NCBI GenBank assembly: GCA_035547755.1
Contig: DASZUG010000030.1
Span: 1-64,000 of the forward strand
Direction of reading: 5' to 3'
Origin: Mesorhizobium_L sp035547755
GTDB taxonomy: Bacteria > Pseudomonadota > Alphaproteobacteria > Rhizobiales > Rhizobiaceae
Length of the DNA stretch: 64,000 nt
The position numbers were made by a program, and so were the translations under genes. Within the stretch, counting starts at the first letter, position 1. Every line of letters begins with the position of its first letter. This document shows positions 34,397 through 42,886 of the stretch, piece after piece. The notes below the pieces were generated by a model. That model was not told where the DNA came from. It ran no database searches and saw only the letters and a program-made list of their open reading frames with translations.

Positions 34397-35910
34397 GCAG
34401 CGAACCGGGGATGGTCGATCTCTTCGTCATCGGCGGAGGCATCAACGGTGCCGGCATCGCCCGCGACGCGGCCGGACGCGGGCTTTCCGTAGTGCTGTGC
34501 GAAAGGGACGACCTTGCCGAGGGCACGTCGTCGCGCTCGGGCAAGCTCGTCCATGGCGGCCTGCGCTATCTCGAATATTACGAATTCCGGCTGGTGCGCG
34601 AAGCGCTGATCGAGCGCGAAGTGTTGCTGAAGGCCGCCTCCCACATCATCTGGCCGATGCGCTTTGTGCTGCCGCACAGCCCGGAGGACCGCCCCGCCTG
34701 GCTGGTGCGGCTCGGCCTGTTCCTCTACGACCATCTCGGCGGCCGCAGGAAGCTGCCCGGCACGCGCACGCTCGATCTCGCCCGCGATCCGGAAGGCGCG
34801 CCGCTCCTCGACCGCTATACGCGCGGCTTCGAATATTCCGATTGCTGGGTGGACGACGCCCGTCTCGTCGTTCTGAACGCCGTCGGCGCGGCCGAAAAGG
34901 GCGCGGAAATCCTCACCCGCTCGCCGGCGGTTTCGGCCCGGCGCGAGAACGGCGCCTGGACCATCGCCACCAAAAATTCCATGACCGGCGCAACCCGCAC
35001 TTTTCGCGCGCGCTGCATCGTCAATGCGGCCGGCCCCTGGGTCTCGGACGTGATCGGCCGTGTCGCCGGATCGAACTCCACGCGCAATGTGAGGCTGGTG
35101 AAGGGCAGCCACATCATCGTGCCGAAATTCTGGCAGGGATCGAACGCCTATCTCGTCCAGAACCATGACAAGCGCGTCATCTTCATCAACCCCTATCAGG
35201 GCGATATGGCGCTGATCGGCACGACCGATATCGCCTATCAGGGCCGGGCGGAGGATGTGCACGCCGACGAAAGCGAGATCGAGTACCTGATCGCGGCGGT
35301 CAACCGCTATTTCAAGGAAAAGCTCCGCCGGACCGACGTGCTCCACAGCTTCTCCGGCGTGCGGCCGCTCTTCGACGACGGCAAGGGCAATCCCTCGGCC
35401 GTGACGCGCGACTACGTCTTCGATCTCGACGAGACCGGCGGCGCACCGCTCCTCAACATATTCGGCGGCAAGATCACCACCTTCCGCGAACTGGCCGAAC
35501 GCGGCCTCGATCGTCTGAAGCACATTTTTCCCGAGATGGGCGGCCGCTGGACGGAAAACGCGCCCCTGCCCGGCGGCGACATGCCGAACGCGGATTATGA
35601 AAGCTTCGCCAACAGCCTGCGCGACGCCTATCCCTGGATGCCGCGCGCGCTTCTCCACCATTACGGCCGGCTCTATGGCACGCGGACGAAGGATGTCGTC
35701 GGGCGAGCGGCCGGGCTCGACGGTCTTGGCCGGCATTTCGGCGGCCAATTTTACGAGGCGGAGGCGCGCTATCTCGTCGCCCATGAATGGGCGCAGAAGC
35801 CGGACGACATCCTGTTCCGGCGCACCAAGCATTATCTGCGTCTGAGCGACGCGGAGCGCGCCGCCTTCACTGCCTGGTTCAATGAGGCGCATCTCGCCGA
35901 TGCCGCCTAG
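34393..35910 (+). CDS. eryB: Erythritol 1-phosphate dehydrogenase EryB (GlpD family)
   Basis: A 505-residue FAD-dependent dehydrogenase with the flavin fold VIGGGINGAGIARDAAGRG, GTSSRSGKLVHGGLRYLE, IVNAAGPWVSD, HSFSGVRPLFDDG and IFGGKITTFRELAE. It oxidises D-erythritol 1-phosphate to D-erythrulose 1-phosphate, probably at the inner membrane with quinone as acceptor. The gene overlaps eryA by four bases with AAGGAAGAAGG upstream. Its length matches Brucella EryB and it is distinct from the GlpD-like protein at 23438. Confidence 0.87.
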   Translation: MSSEPGMVDLFVIGGGINGAGIARDAAGRGLSVVLCERDDLAEGTSSRSGKLVHGGLRYLEYYEFRLVREALIEREVLLKAASHIIWPMRFVLPHSPEDRPAWLVRLGLFLYDHLGGRRKLPGTRTLDLARDPEGAPLLDRYTRGFEYSDCWVDDARLVVLNAVGAAEKGAEILTRSPAVSARRENGAWTIATKNSMTGATRTFRARCIVNAAGPWVSDVIGRVAGSNSTRNVRLVKGSHIIVPKFWQGSNAYLVQNHDKRVIFINPYQGDMALIGTTDIAYQGRAEDVHADESEIEYLIAAVNRYFKEKLRRTDVLHSFSGVRPLFDDGKGNPSAVTRDYVFDLDETGGAPLLNIFGGKITTFRELAERGLDRLKHIFPEMGGRWTENAPLPGGDMPNADYESFANSLRDAYPWMPRALLHHYGRLYGTRTKDVVGRAAGLDGLGRHFGGQFYEAEARYLVAHEWAQKPDDILFRRTKHYLRLSDAERAAFTAWFNEAHLADAA

Positions 35911-35911
35911 A

Positions 35912-36008
35912 GCAATTCCAGCAAAAGTGCATAGCGGTTTTGCGTTCGGAATTGCGGAAAAACAAACTGATCGAGCATTCCTGTGGTTCGGAGAAAAACG
36001 GAATGTTC
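35912..36008. repeat. Double-hairpin Rhizobiales intergenic repeat between eryB and eryC
   Basis: Two tandem stem-loops: GCAATTCC (35912-35919) with GGAATTGC (35948-35955), and GAGCATTCC (35973-35981) with GGAATGTTC (36000-36008). This AGCAATTCC...GGAATTGCG sequence type is a common intergenic element in Rhizobiales. It interrupts an otherwise tight operon two bases after the eryB stop. Confidence 0.7.
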
Positions 36009-36057
36009 TAAGGACAACCGCCCGATCCGATCCGTTCACGCAATGAGCCGATTCTAG

Positions 36058-36990
36058 ATGCCTCTGACGCTTTCGCTCAATACCAACCCGCTGGTGAACC
36101 GCTTCGCCGACCCCGACGATCTGATCGACACGGTTGCGCATCAGCTTCGCATCCGCGACTTGCAGCTTACCCATGAATTCATCAATCCGGGCTGGCCCGC
36201 GCGGGTGATCCGCCGGCTGACGCGCCAGATGGCAGCGGCGCTCGCCCGAACGGGCGTGAGGGTCACGAGCGGCATGACCGGCCCCTATGGCCGGCTCAAC
36301 CATTTCGGCCATCCGGACCGCGACGTGCGCCGCTACTATGTGGACTGGTTCAAGACCTTCGCCGATATCACGGCCGATCTCGGGGGCTTTTCCGTCGGCA
36401 CGCAATTCGCCATCTTCACCTACAAGGATTATGACGATCCCGCCCGGCGCGAGGAACTGACCAAAATCGCCATCGATTGCTGGGCGGAAGTGGCCGAGCA
36501 CGCCAGGGCCGCCGGCCTCCGCTATGTCTTCTGGGAACCGATGAGCATCGGCCGCGAATTCGGCGAGACGATCGCCGAATGCATGAAGCTTCAGGAGCGC
36601 CTGAGCGCCGCCAATATGGCCGTTCCCATGTGGATGATGGCCGATATCGACCATGGCGACGTGACCAGCGCCAATCCGGACGATTACGATCCCTATGCCT
36701 GGGCGCGCGCTGTGCCGAAGGTCTCGCCGATCATCCATATCAAGCAGAGCCTGATGGACAAGGGCGGCCACCGGCCCTTCACCGCCGAATTCAACGCCAG
36801 GGGCCGCATCCAGCCCGAACCGCTGCTTGCCGCCTTCGCCGAAGGCGGCGCGGCCAACAACGAGATCTGCCTCGAATTGAGCTTCAAGGAACGCGAACCG
36901 AACGACAGGCAGGTCATTCCGCAAATCGCGGAAAGCGTCGCCTTCTGGGCGCCCCATATCGACACGGGCGCCGGCAGCCTGCACATATGA
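36058..36990 (+). CDS. eryC: D-erythrulose 1-phosphate 3-epimerase EryC (sugar phosphate isomerase/epimerase family)
   Basis: A 310-residue TIM-barrel protein of the AP-endonuclease-2-like superfamily. It shows NTNPLVNRFADPDDLID, LQLTHEFINPGWP, FWEPMSIGREFGE, MMADIDHGD (likely metal ligands) and IIHIKQS. By family and gene order it interconverts D- and L-erythrulose 1-phosphate, the step after EryB. No Shine-Dalgarno sequence precedes the ATG, and a repeat separates it from eryB, so its expression may be uncoupled from eryAB. I considered OiaC, which also belongs to this superfamily, but position and length favour EryC. Confidence 0.83.
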   Translation: MPLTLSLNTNPLVNRFADPDDLIDTVAHQLRIRDLQLTHEFINPGWPARVIRRLTRQMAAALARTGVRVTSGMTGPYGRLNHFGHPDRDVRRYYVDWFKTFADITADLGGFSVGTQFAIFTYKDYDDPARREELTKIAIDCWAEVAEHARAAGLRYVFWEPMSIGREFGETIAECMKLQERLSAANMAVPMWMMADIDHGDVTSANPDDYDPYAWARAVPKVSPIIHIKQSLMDKGGHRPFTAEFNARGRIQPEPLLAAFAEGGAANNEICLELSFKEREPNDRQVIPQIAESVAFWAPHIDTGAGSLHI

Positions 36991-37029
36991 GACGCCGTAC
37001 CGAGGAATTCCGTTGAGACGCCGCTATCG

Positions 37030-38001
37030 ATGAAACCCATGGCAAGAACCCCCGTCCCGGCGGATCCGGAAGAATCGCTCGCCGTCCGCGCCGCCTGGCT
37101 GCACTATGCCGGCGGACTGACACAAGCGGCGGTCGCCAAGCGGCTAGGGCTGCCCTCCGTCAAGACGCACCGGCTGATCGCGCGGGCCGTCGCGGACGGC
37201 GCGGTGAAGGTGTCGATCGACGGGGCGATCGTCGAATGCGCGGAGCTCGAATATGAACTCTGCCGGCGCTATGAACTCGATTTCTGCGAGGTGGCGCCCG
37301 ATCTCGGCGAGGAAGGCATTCCGCTGCGCGCGCTCGGCATAGCCGGCGCGGCTTTCCTCAGGCGCGAAATCGAGCAGGGCGCGGACAAGCTGATCGGATT
37401 GGCGCATGGGCGCACGCTCGCCGCGGCGGTGCAGCAGATGCCGCGGATCGACGGCGCGGCCGTCCGCTTCGTCTCGCTGCTCGGCGGCTTGACGCGCAAC
37501 TATGCCGCCAACCCGCATGACGTGATGCATCGCATTGCCGAAAAGACAGGCGCGCAAGCCTATGTCATGCCGGTTCCGTTCCTCGCCAATTCGGCCGAGG
37601 ATAGGGAAGTTTTGCTCGCCCAGCGCGGCGTGAAGGAGGTTTTTGAACTCGCCCGCCGTTCCGAACTCAAGATCGCCGGCATCGGCACGGCCGACGTCAA
37701 TGCCCAGCTTGTCGTCGTCGGCATGATCGAGCGGCGCGAAATCGCCGAAATCAAAGCGGCGGGCGGCATCGGCGAAATGCTGGGGCACTTTTTCGACGCA
37801 AAGGGTCGCGTCGTCGAGACGGCGTTCACCGCGCGCACGCTGGCCGTCGACCTCGACGGGCCGCCTTCGGGCAGGATCGTCGCCATCGCCGGCGGCAGGG
37901 AGAAGACCGAGGCGATTCGCGCCGTGCTGATGAGCGCACGGCTGAAGGGTCTCATCACGGACGAGGCGACCGCCCGTTCACTCTTGGAAGGATCGGCATG
38001 A
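37030..38001 (+). CDS. eryD: SorC-family regulator EryD
   Basis: A 323-residue regulator. It has an N-terminal helix-turn-helix (GGLTQAAVAKRLGLPSVKTH) and a SorC-type phosphosugar-binding domain (GLAHGRTLAAAVQQMP, SLLGGLTRN, GIGTADVNAQLVV). EryD represses erythritol genes in Brucella and rhizobia and is relieved by erythritol or its phosphate. It lies 39 bp after eryC and overlaps eryH by four bases. ATGs at 37030 and 37039 are both possible starts. Its operator is presumably in the long region upstream of eryA. Confidence 0.86.
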   Translation: MKPMARTPVPADPEESLAVRAAWLHYAGGLTQAAVAKRLGLPSVKTHRLIARAVADGAVKVSIDGAIVECAELEYELCRRYELDFCEVAPDLGEEGIPLRALGIAGAAFLRREIEQGADKLIGLAHGRTLAAAVQQMPRIDGAAVRFVSLLGGLTRNYAANPHDVMHRIAEKTGAQAYVMPVPFLANSAEDREVLLAQRGVKEVFELARRSELKIAGIGTADVNAQLVVVGMIERREIAEIKAAGGIGEMLGHFFDAKGRVVETAFTARTLAVDLDGPPSGRIVAIAGGREKTEAIRAVLMSARLKGLITDEATARSLLEGSA

Positions 38002-38768
38002 CAAAGCCTGACATTTGGATCGGCACGAGCTGGAAGATGAACAAGATTCTGGCCGAGGCGCGAACCTTCGCCGAGGACCTGAAGGCCGCCGAGGGCGGGC
38101 GCGATCCGCGCATCCAGCGCTTCGTCATCCCTCCCTTTACGGCGGCGCGCGAGGTCAAGGCGATCCTCGCGGATACCTCCGTGAAAGTCGGCGCGCAGAA
38201 CATGCATTGGGCGGATGAAGGCGCGTGGACAGGCGAAATCTCGCCTGTCATGCTCAGGGACTGCAATCTCGACATGGTCGAACTCGGCCATTCCGAGCGG
38301 CGCGAGCATTTCGGCGAGACGGACGAGACGGTCGGCCTCAAGACGGAAGCAGCCGTCCGCCATGGCCTCATTCCGCTGATATGTATCGGCGAAACGCTTG
38401 CCGAACGCGAAAGCGGCCAGGCGCGGGAAGTGCTGGAGCGGCAGGTGCGCGGCGCGCTCGCCCGGCTCACAACGCCGGCGCGGAAAGCGGCCGAGATCCT
38501 GCTCGCCTACGAGCCTGTCTGGGCGATCGGCGTCAACGGCATTCCGGCAAGCTCCGACTATGCGGACGCGCGCCAGAAGGAGATCGTCGCCGTCGCCGAA
38601 GATGTGTTGGGCAGGCGCGTTCCCTGCCTCTATGGAGGCTCGGTCAATCCGGGCAATTGCGAAGAGCTGATCGCCTGTCCCAATGTGGACGGGCTGTTCA
38701 TCGGGCGCTCCGCCTGGGCCGTCGAAGGCTATCTCGACATCCTCGCCAGATGCGCCGCGATTATATGA
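37998..38768 (+). CDS. eryH: L-erythrulose 1-phosphate isomerase EryH (triosephosphate isomerase family)
   Basis: A 256-residue TIM homologue. Catalytic features are intact: WKMNK (Lys), ELGHSERR (His), AYEPVWAIG (Glu) and the phosphate loop YGGSVNPGN. The N-terminal GTSWKMN differs from the GNWKMN of glycolytic TIM, as expected for the EryH/LerI branch. It converts L-erythrulose 1-phosphate to D-erythrulose 4-phosphate. It would also take the L-erythrulose 1-phosphate made by an OiaX-type RLP, tying apiose and erythritol degradation together. Confidence 0.87.
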   Translation: MTKPDIWIGTSWKMNKILAEARTFAEDLKAAEGGRDPRIQRFVIPPFTAAREVKAILADTSVKVGAQNMHWADEGAWTGEISPVMLRDCNLDMVELGHSERREHFGETDETVGLKTEAAVRHGLIPLICIGETLAERESGQAREVLERQVRGALARLTTPARKAAEILLAYEPVWAIGVNGIPASSDYADARQKEIVAVAEDVLGRRVPCLYGGSVNPGNCEELIACPNVDGLFIGRSAWAVEGYLDILARCAAII

Positions 38769-38779
38769 AGGAGTAGATC

Positions 38780-39235
38780 ATGAAAATAGCCGTTGCAGGT
38801 GACAGCGCCGGAGAAGGCCTGGCCAGGATCCTCGCCGATCATCTCAAGGACAAGCACGATGTCTCGGAAGTGTCGCGCACCGAAGCGGGTCCCGATCCTT
38901 TTTATGCCAACCTCTCGGATCGCGTGGCGAATGATGTTCTCGCCGGCAAGTACGACCGCGCCATCCTGATCTGCGGGACCGGCATCGGCGTGAGCATATC
39001 GGCCAACAAGGTTCCCGGCATCCGCGCCGCGCTGACGCACGACACCTATTCGGCCGAGCGGGCCGCGTTGTCGAACAACGCCCAGATCATCACCATGGGC
39101 GCGCGCGTCATCGGGCCGGAACTGGCCAAATCGATCGCCGACGCTTTCCTGAAGGAGACGTTCGACCCGAAGGGCCGCTCCGCCGGCAACGTCGCGGCGA
39201 TCGACGCGGTCGACGCCAAGTACAACGCCCGCTGA
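38780..39235 (+). CDS. eryI: D-erythrulose 4-phosphate isomerase EryI (RpiB/LacAB family)
   Basis: A 151-residue RpiB-type isomerase starting MKIAVAGDSAGEGLA. It has the catalytic-cysteine region ICGTGIGVSISANKVPGIRAA, HDTYSAERA and NNAQIITMGARVIGPELA. It converts D-erythrulose 4-phosphate to D-erythrose 4-phosphate, which enters the pentose phosphate pathway. It lies 11 bp after eryH with a strong GAAGGAG site and ends the ery operon; a palindromic repeat region follows. Confidence 0.88.
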   Translation: MKIAVAGDSAGEGLARILADHLKDKHDVSEVSRTEAGPDPFYANLSDRVANDVLAGKYDRAILICGTGIGVSISANKVPGIRAALTHDTYSAERAALSNNAQIITMGARVIGPELAKSIADAFLKETFDPKGRSAGNVAAIDAVDAKYNAR

Positions 39236-39370
39236 CGCGGTTGGAAGGGGAGGAGGCGGCCCAAATCGTCATATGCAAGGCCCCTGTTCTGTGCGGGGTT
39301 CGTGGTGCCTTGCGGAGAAAGCCCGCATGCTCCTAATACCAGCGGTTGCTATGTTCGATTCTTCTGCTGG

Positions 39371-39478
39371 GTGCGTCCTTCGAGGCCCGCTTCGCGGGCA
39401 CCTCAGGATGAGGACCGTTGGCGCAAGTCTCCCTCATCCTGAGGCGCTCGCCCACCGGGCGAGCCTCGAAAGACGCAC
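39371..39478. repeat. REP-like palindromic intergenic element, copy C (inverted pair)
   Basis: GCGTCCTTCGAGGC...CCTCAGGATGAGG (39373-39413) is followed by the inverted CATCCTGAGG...GCCTCGAAAGACGC (39435-39476). It occupies the centre of the 314-bp gap between eryI and dhaK; the flanks contain no gene. It is the same family as the elements at 12251 and 13171 and probably ends or processes the ery transcript. Confidence 0.8.
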
Positions 39479-39549
39479 TGTGGCGACGAAGGGTCAAAAA
39501 CGGCAGAGGTTTTTGGTAAGTTTCCCGCGACGCTTGAAGGGAGGAGCCC

Positions 39550-40557
39550 ATGAGCCTTACTCAGAAGCTTATCAATGACGGCAATGCCGCCGTCGACGAG
39601 ATGCTGGCCGGCATCCTGGCCGCTCATCCCGATCATCTGTTCCGTCCCGAAGGCGCGCCGCGCGCGGTCGTGGCCCGCCATGGCCCGCGCGAAGGCAAGG
39701 TCGCCCTCGTCATCGGCGGCGGCTCCGGCCATGAGCCCACTTTCCTCGGATTCGTCGGCAAGGGTCTCGCCGACGCGGCGGCGATCGGCAATGTCTTCGC
39801 CTCGCCGCCCCCGCAACCGGCCGTCGATGCGGCGATGGCCGCGAATGGCGGCGCGGGCGTGCTCTTCATGTATGGCAATTATGCCGGCGATGTCATGAAT
39901 TTCGACATGGCGGGCGAGCTTCTCGAAATGGAAGGCATCGAGGCGCGCACGGTTCTGACGACCGACGACATCGCCTCGGCGCCGGTTTCCGAGCGCGGGA
40001 AACGCCGCGGGGTGGCCGGCAATGTCTTCATCTTCAAGGCGGCCGGCGCGGCTGCCGACATGATGATGCCGCTCGACGAGGTCGAGCGCATCGCCCGTCA
40101 CGCCAATGCCCGCACCTTCACCATGGGCGTCGCGCTCTCCTCCTGCTCGCTGCCGCAGACGCGCCGGCCAAGCTTCGACCTGCCGGCCGGCGAGATGGAG
40201 ATCGGCATGGGCATCCATGGCGAACCCGGCGTCCGGCGCGGCCCGTTGCGCACGGCGAACGAGGTTGCCGACGAGATCATGGACGCTATCCTCAAGGAGA
40301 TGAACGCCAAGGCGGGCGATCGCGTCGCGGTGCTCGTCAACTCTCTCGGGGCCACGCCGCTGATGGAGCTTTACATCCTCTACGCGCGGGTCGCCGAACG
40401 GTTGACAGCTGTCAACCTCGCCGTCCACAAGGCGCTGGTCGGCCCCTATTGCACCTCGCTCGACATGGCCGGAGCCTCGATCACCGTGATGCATCTCGAC
40501 GACGAGCTTCAACGCATGATCGATCATCCCTGTGATTGCGCCATGTTCCGGGGTTGA
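39550..40557 (+). CDS. dhaK: Dihydroxyacetone kinase family, DhaK subunit (possible L-erythrulose kinase)
   Basis: A 335-residue DhaK-type substrate subunit with IGGGSGHEPTFLGFVG, MYGNYAGDVMNFDMA and GMGIHGEPG, whose His forms the covalent hemiaminal with the ketose. With DhaL it would phosphorylate a short ketose such as dihydroxyacetone or L-erythrulose. No DhaM (PTS) gene is near, so ATP is the likely donor. Its place just after eryHI makes L-erythrulose to L-erythrulose 1-phosphate (LerK activity) plausible. The start has GGAGGAG upstream. Confidence 0.85.
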   Translation: MSLTQKLINDGNAAVDEMLAGILAAHPDHLFRPEGAPRAVVARHGPREGKVALVIGGGSGHEPTFLGFVGKGLADAAAIGNVFASPPPQPAVDAAMAANGGAGVLFMYGNYAGDVMNFDMAGELLEMEGIEARTVLTTDDIASAPVSERGKRRGVAGNVFIFKAAGAAADMMMPLDEVERIARHANARTFTMGVALSSCSLPQTRRPSFDLPAGEMEIGMGIHGEPGVRRGPLRTANEVADEIMDAILKEMNAKAGDRVAVLVNSLGATPLMELYILYARVAERLTAVNLAVHKALVGPYCTSLDMAGASITVMHLDDELQRMIDHPCDCAMFRG

Positions 40558-40558
40558 G

Positions 40559-41167
40559 ATGATGGACTTCACCACATCCGACCTCAAGCAGCTTTTCGCC
40601 GCTTTTGCGAAACGCATGCAGGCCGAGCGTGACCGCCTCTGCGCCCTTGACGGCGCCATTGGGGACGGCGACCACGGCATCGCCATGGAACAGGGCATGA
40701 CCGCCGCGAGCACGGCGGCCGCTTCGACCGAAGGCAGCTTGCAGGATATCTTCAACGCTGCCGCAAAGGGGTTCCTGAATGCCGTCGGCGCTTCGAGCGG
40801 CCCGCTCTATGCGACCGGCCTCCTGCGCGCCGGAAAGGCCGCGGGTGCGCGATCGTCGATGCCTGCCGGCGAATTGCGCGCCGTCATCGCCGCGATGCGC
40901 GACGGCATCGCGCAGCGCGGCAAGGCGGAACCTGGCCAGAAGACGATGCTCGACGCCTGGGGGCCTGCCGCCGAAGCGGCGACGGCCGGCGAGCCTCCGG
41001 AAGCCATCGCGTCCGCTGCTCAAAAAGGTGCGGATGGCACCAGCCGGATGGTCGCCACCTTGGGCCGCGCCGCCCGCCTCGGCGAGCGGTCCATCGGCCA
41101 TCCCGATCCCGGCGCGATCTCCGCCGCGATGCTGATCACGGAAATTTGCGCGGCCATGGAGCGCTGA
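40559..41167 (+). CDS. dhaL: Dihydroxyacetone kinase family, DhaL (nucleotide-binding) subunit
   Basis: A 202-residue all-helical DhaL protein with the Mg-ADP site LDGAIGDGDHG, ASSGPLYATGL and GQKTMLDAWGPA. It starts one base after the dhaK stop; ATGs at 40559 and 40562 are both possible. It supplies the nucleotide to DhaK. LerK of mycobacteria is a DhaK-DhaL fusion, and here the two halves are separate genes. Confidence 0.87.
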   Translation: MMDFTTSDLKQLFAAFAKRMQAERDRLCALDGAIGDGDHGIAMEQGMTAASTAAASTEGSLQDIFNAAAKGFLNAVGASSGPLYATGLLRAGKAAGARSSMPAGELRAVIAAMRDGIAQRGKAEPGQKTMLDAWGPAAEAATAGEPPEAIASAAQKGADGTSRMVATLGRAARLGERSIGHPDPGAISAAMLITEICAAMER

Positions 41168-41174
41168 CGCCACT

Positions 41175-41210
41175 CACGCGTCAAACGTAGTGCGTGGATA
41201 CTTTTTTTTG
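41175..41210 (+). terminator. Possible weak terminator after dhaL
   Basis: A short CACGC/GCGTG stem (41175-41179 and 41192-41196) is followed by a run of eight T (41202-41209). The stem is only five pairs, so the call is tentative, but the position between convergent genes fits. Confidence 0.3.
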
Positions 41211-41287
41211 ATCCTCCGGTAACGCAAAAGCGAACATAGGCCCTGGTACCTGGTATAAGCCGGCCAGTTAGTCCAGCTCCAATCCAA

Positions 41288-42814
41288 TCAACCGGCCAGT
41301 GCCTCTTCCATGCGCTTGACGGCTTCCGGCGGCGCGTCGTTGGCGGCCATCAGCCGGAACAGCGCTTCCTTCAGGCGCTTCCTGACCGCCGGATCGTTGA
41401 TCGGCGTGGTCTGGCCGGGATCGGTCTCGAGGTCATAGAGGACGGTGTTGGTGTCCTTCATCTCCTCGGGGAACATATAGCTGTGCATCTTCGTCTTCGC
41501 CTTGGATTTGTGCGCGATGCGAAGGAGCGGCACGCCCTTGGTGAAGTCGAACGGACCGACGAGGCTGGCGCTCTTCAATTCGTCCACGCCGAACATTTTC
41601 GTCATATGGGTCGGCATCAGCGTGTATTGGTAAAGGTCCTGGTTCTGCATATCCTTGGGATAGCAGAACATGGTGTAGCGGCCGTCGGTGATGTTCACGC
41701 CGCCGCCCCAATAACCGAACATGGCCGCTTCGCGCTGGCTGTGATCCTTTGCAAGCAGCGGCAGGATCGATTTCCCCTGCACTTCGGGCGGGATTTCCGC
41801 GCCGAAGAGTTCACAGAAGGTCGGCATCAGATCGATGGTCTGCGTCAGGCTCCGCCGGCGCTCGCCGGCATGGCTGGCGAAATCCGGATGATGGACGAAG
41901 AGCGGGATGTGCGAGATCTCCTCGTAGAGCGGCATGCGGTTCTTCGCCCACCAGTCATGCTCGCCGAGCAGGAAGCCGTGATCGGTGCTCAGGATCAGCA
42001 CCGTGTCCTTCCACATGTCGTGCTCGTCGAAATAATCGAGGAAGCGGCCGAGAAGGTCGTCGCAGAGACTGAGCAGCGCGAAATAGTTGGCGCGCAGTTC
42101 ATCGATTTCCTCCTGCGGCTCCGTCACCCGCTCGTAGCGCGGCCAGTCGAGGATCGGACCCTCATAGGCGGTGGGGAATTTCGTCTTGAAGCGCTCCGGC
42201 GCGAAGAACGGCTCATGCGGATCGAAGGTCTCGATCTGCAGGAACCAGTTGTCGGCGGTTCGGTTGATGTCGAGGAAGCGGAAGCCCGCCTCGAAGCACT
42301 GGACCGACGGGAAATCCTTCTCCTCCTTGATGAACTCGCGGTTGATCATATGGTGATAGGGGTTCTGCTTCGAATTCGGGTCGTTCTGCCGCGGGTGGTA
42401 TTTCTCGCGGATCCGGTCGATGGGAGAGGTCAGAAGCGCTTTCCACGGGTCCGATTCCTGGCCGCGGATGAAGTCGAAGGAATTGTAGCGCGTATGGTAG
42501 GTGGCGCCGCCGTCTTCCCAGTAATGGTAATGGTCCGAGGTGAGGTGCGAGTAGGCGCCGGCGGTCTTCAGGGCTTCCGGGAAGGAATTGTCGAACGGCT
42601 CCAGCGGACCCCAGCTGCGGTGCAGGAAGGTATGCCGGCCGGTCTGCATGTCGCGCCGCGCCGGCATGCAGGGCATCGAGCCGATATAATGATGGTCGAA
42701 GGTGATCGAGCGTTCGGCGAGCCGCCTGAAATTGGGCGTCTCCAGAATTGTGCCGCCATAAGGCTCCAGCATCAGGCGGTTGAGTGAATCAAAGAGCAGG
42801 AAGACGGTCTTCAT
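41288..42814 (-). CDS. Sulfatase (type I, cysteine-type active site)
   Basis: A 508-residue alkaline-phosphatase-superfamily hydrolase with no signal peptide, so predicted cytosolic. The active-site motif CMPAR (C49-R53) fits C-x-P-x-R, where the Cys is converted to formylglycine. The metal and substrate motif STDHGFLLGEHDWW is present later. It would remove sulfate (or possibly a phosphonate ester group) from a small substrate. It lies 72 bp downstream of a CUT1 sugar transporter on the same strand, suggesting that a sulfated sugar or similar ester is imported intact. No formylglycine-generating enzyme is in the window. Confidence 0.8.
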   Translation of the reverse strand: MKTVFLLFDSLNRLMLEPYGGTILETPNFRRLAERSITFDHHYIGSMPCMPARRDMQTGRHTFLHRSWGPLEPFDNSFPEALKTAGAYSHLTSDHYHYWEDGGATYHTRYNSFDFIRGQESDPWKALLTSPIDRIREKYHPRQNDPNSKQNPYHHMINREFIKEEKDFPSVQCFEAGFRFLDINRTADNWFLQIETFDPHEPFFAPERFKTKFPTAYEGPILDWPRYERVTEPQEEIDELRANYFALLSLCDDLLGRFLDYFDEHDMWKDTVLILSTDHGFLLGEHDWWAKNRMPLYEEISHIPLFVHHPDFASHAGERRRSLTQTIDLMPTFCELFGAEIPPEVQGKSILPLLAKDHSQREAAMFGYWGGGVNITDGRYTMFCYPKDMQNQDLYQYTLMPTHMTKMFGVDELKSASLVGPFDFTKGVPLLRIAHKSKAKTKMHSYMFPEEMKDTNTVLYDLETDPGQTTPINDPAVRKRLKEALFRLMAANDAPPEAVKRMEEALAG

Positions 42815-42886
42815 TGGGATGGCCTCTTGGTGGAAGACGATGATGGTCTATGGGGTTGGTCCATTGGGGTGATCGACGGGCCTCGG

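Noticed and set aside
34378..36984. Very long minus-strand open frame (868 codons) opposite eryB and eryC
   Set aside because: It mirrors two well-supported genes, spans the repeat between them, is rich in Arg, Asp, His and Gly as expected of an antisense frame in GC-rich DNA, and shows no domain motif.
36058..36990. Reading this gene as 3-oxo-isoapionate decarboxylase OiaC
   Set aside because: OiaC and EryC belong to the same superfamily, but the position between eryB and eryD and the NTNPLVNRF start fit EryC.
41242..41260. CCTGGTATAAG resembling the apiose-block motif
   Set aside because: It lies between the convergent ends of dhaL and the sulfatase gene, where no promoter is needed, and matches only the central bases.
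41288..42814. Calling the sulfatase choline sulfatase BetC
   Set aside because: No betaine genes (betA, betB, betI) are present and the neighbours are a CUT1 sugar importer.
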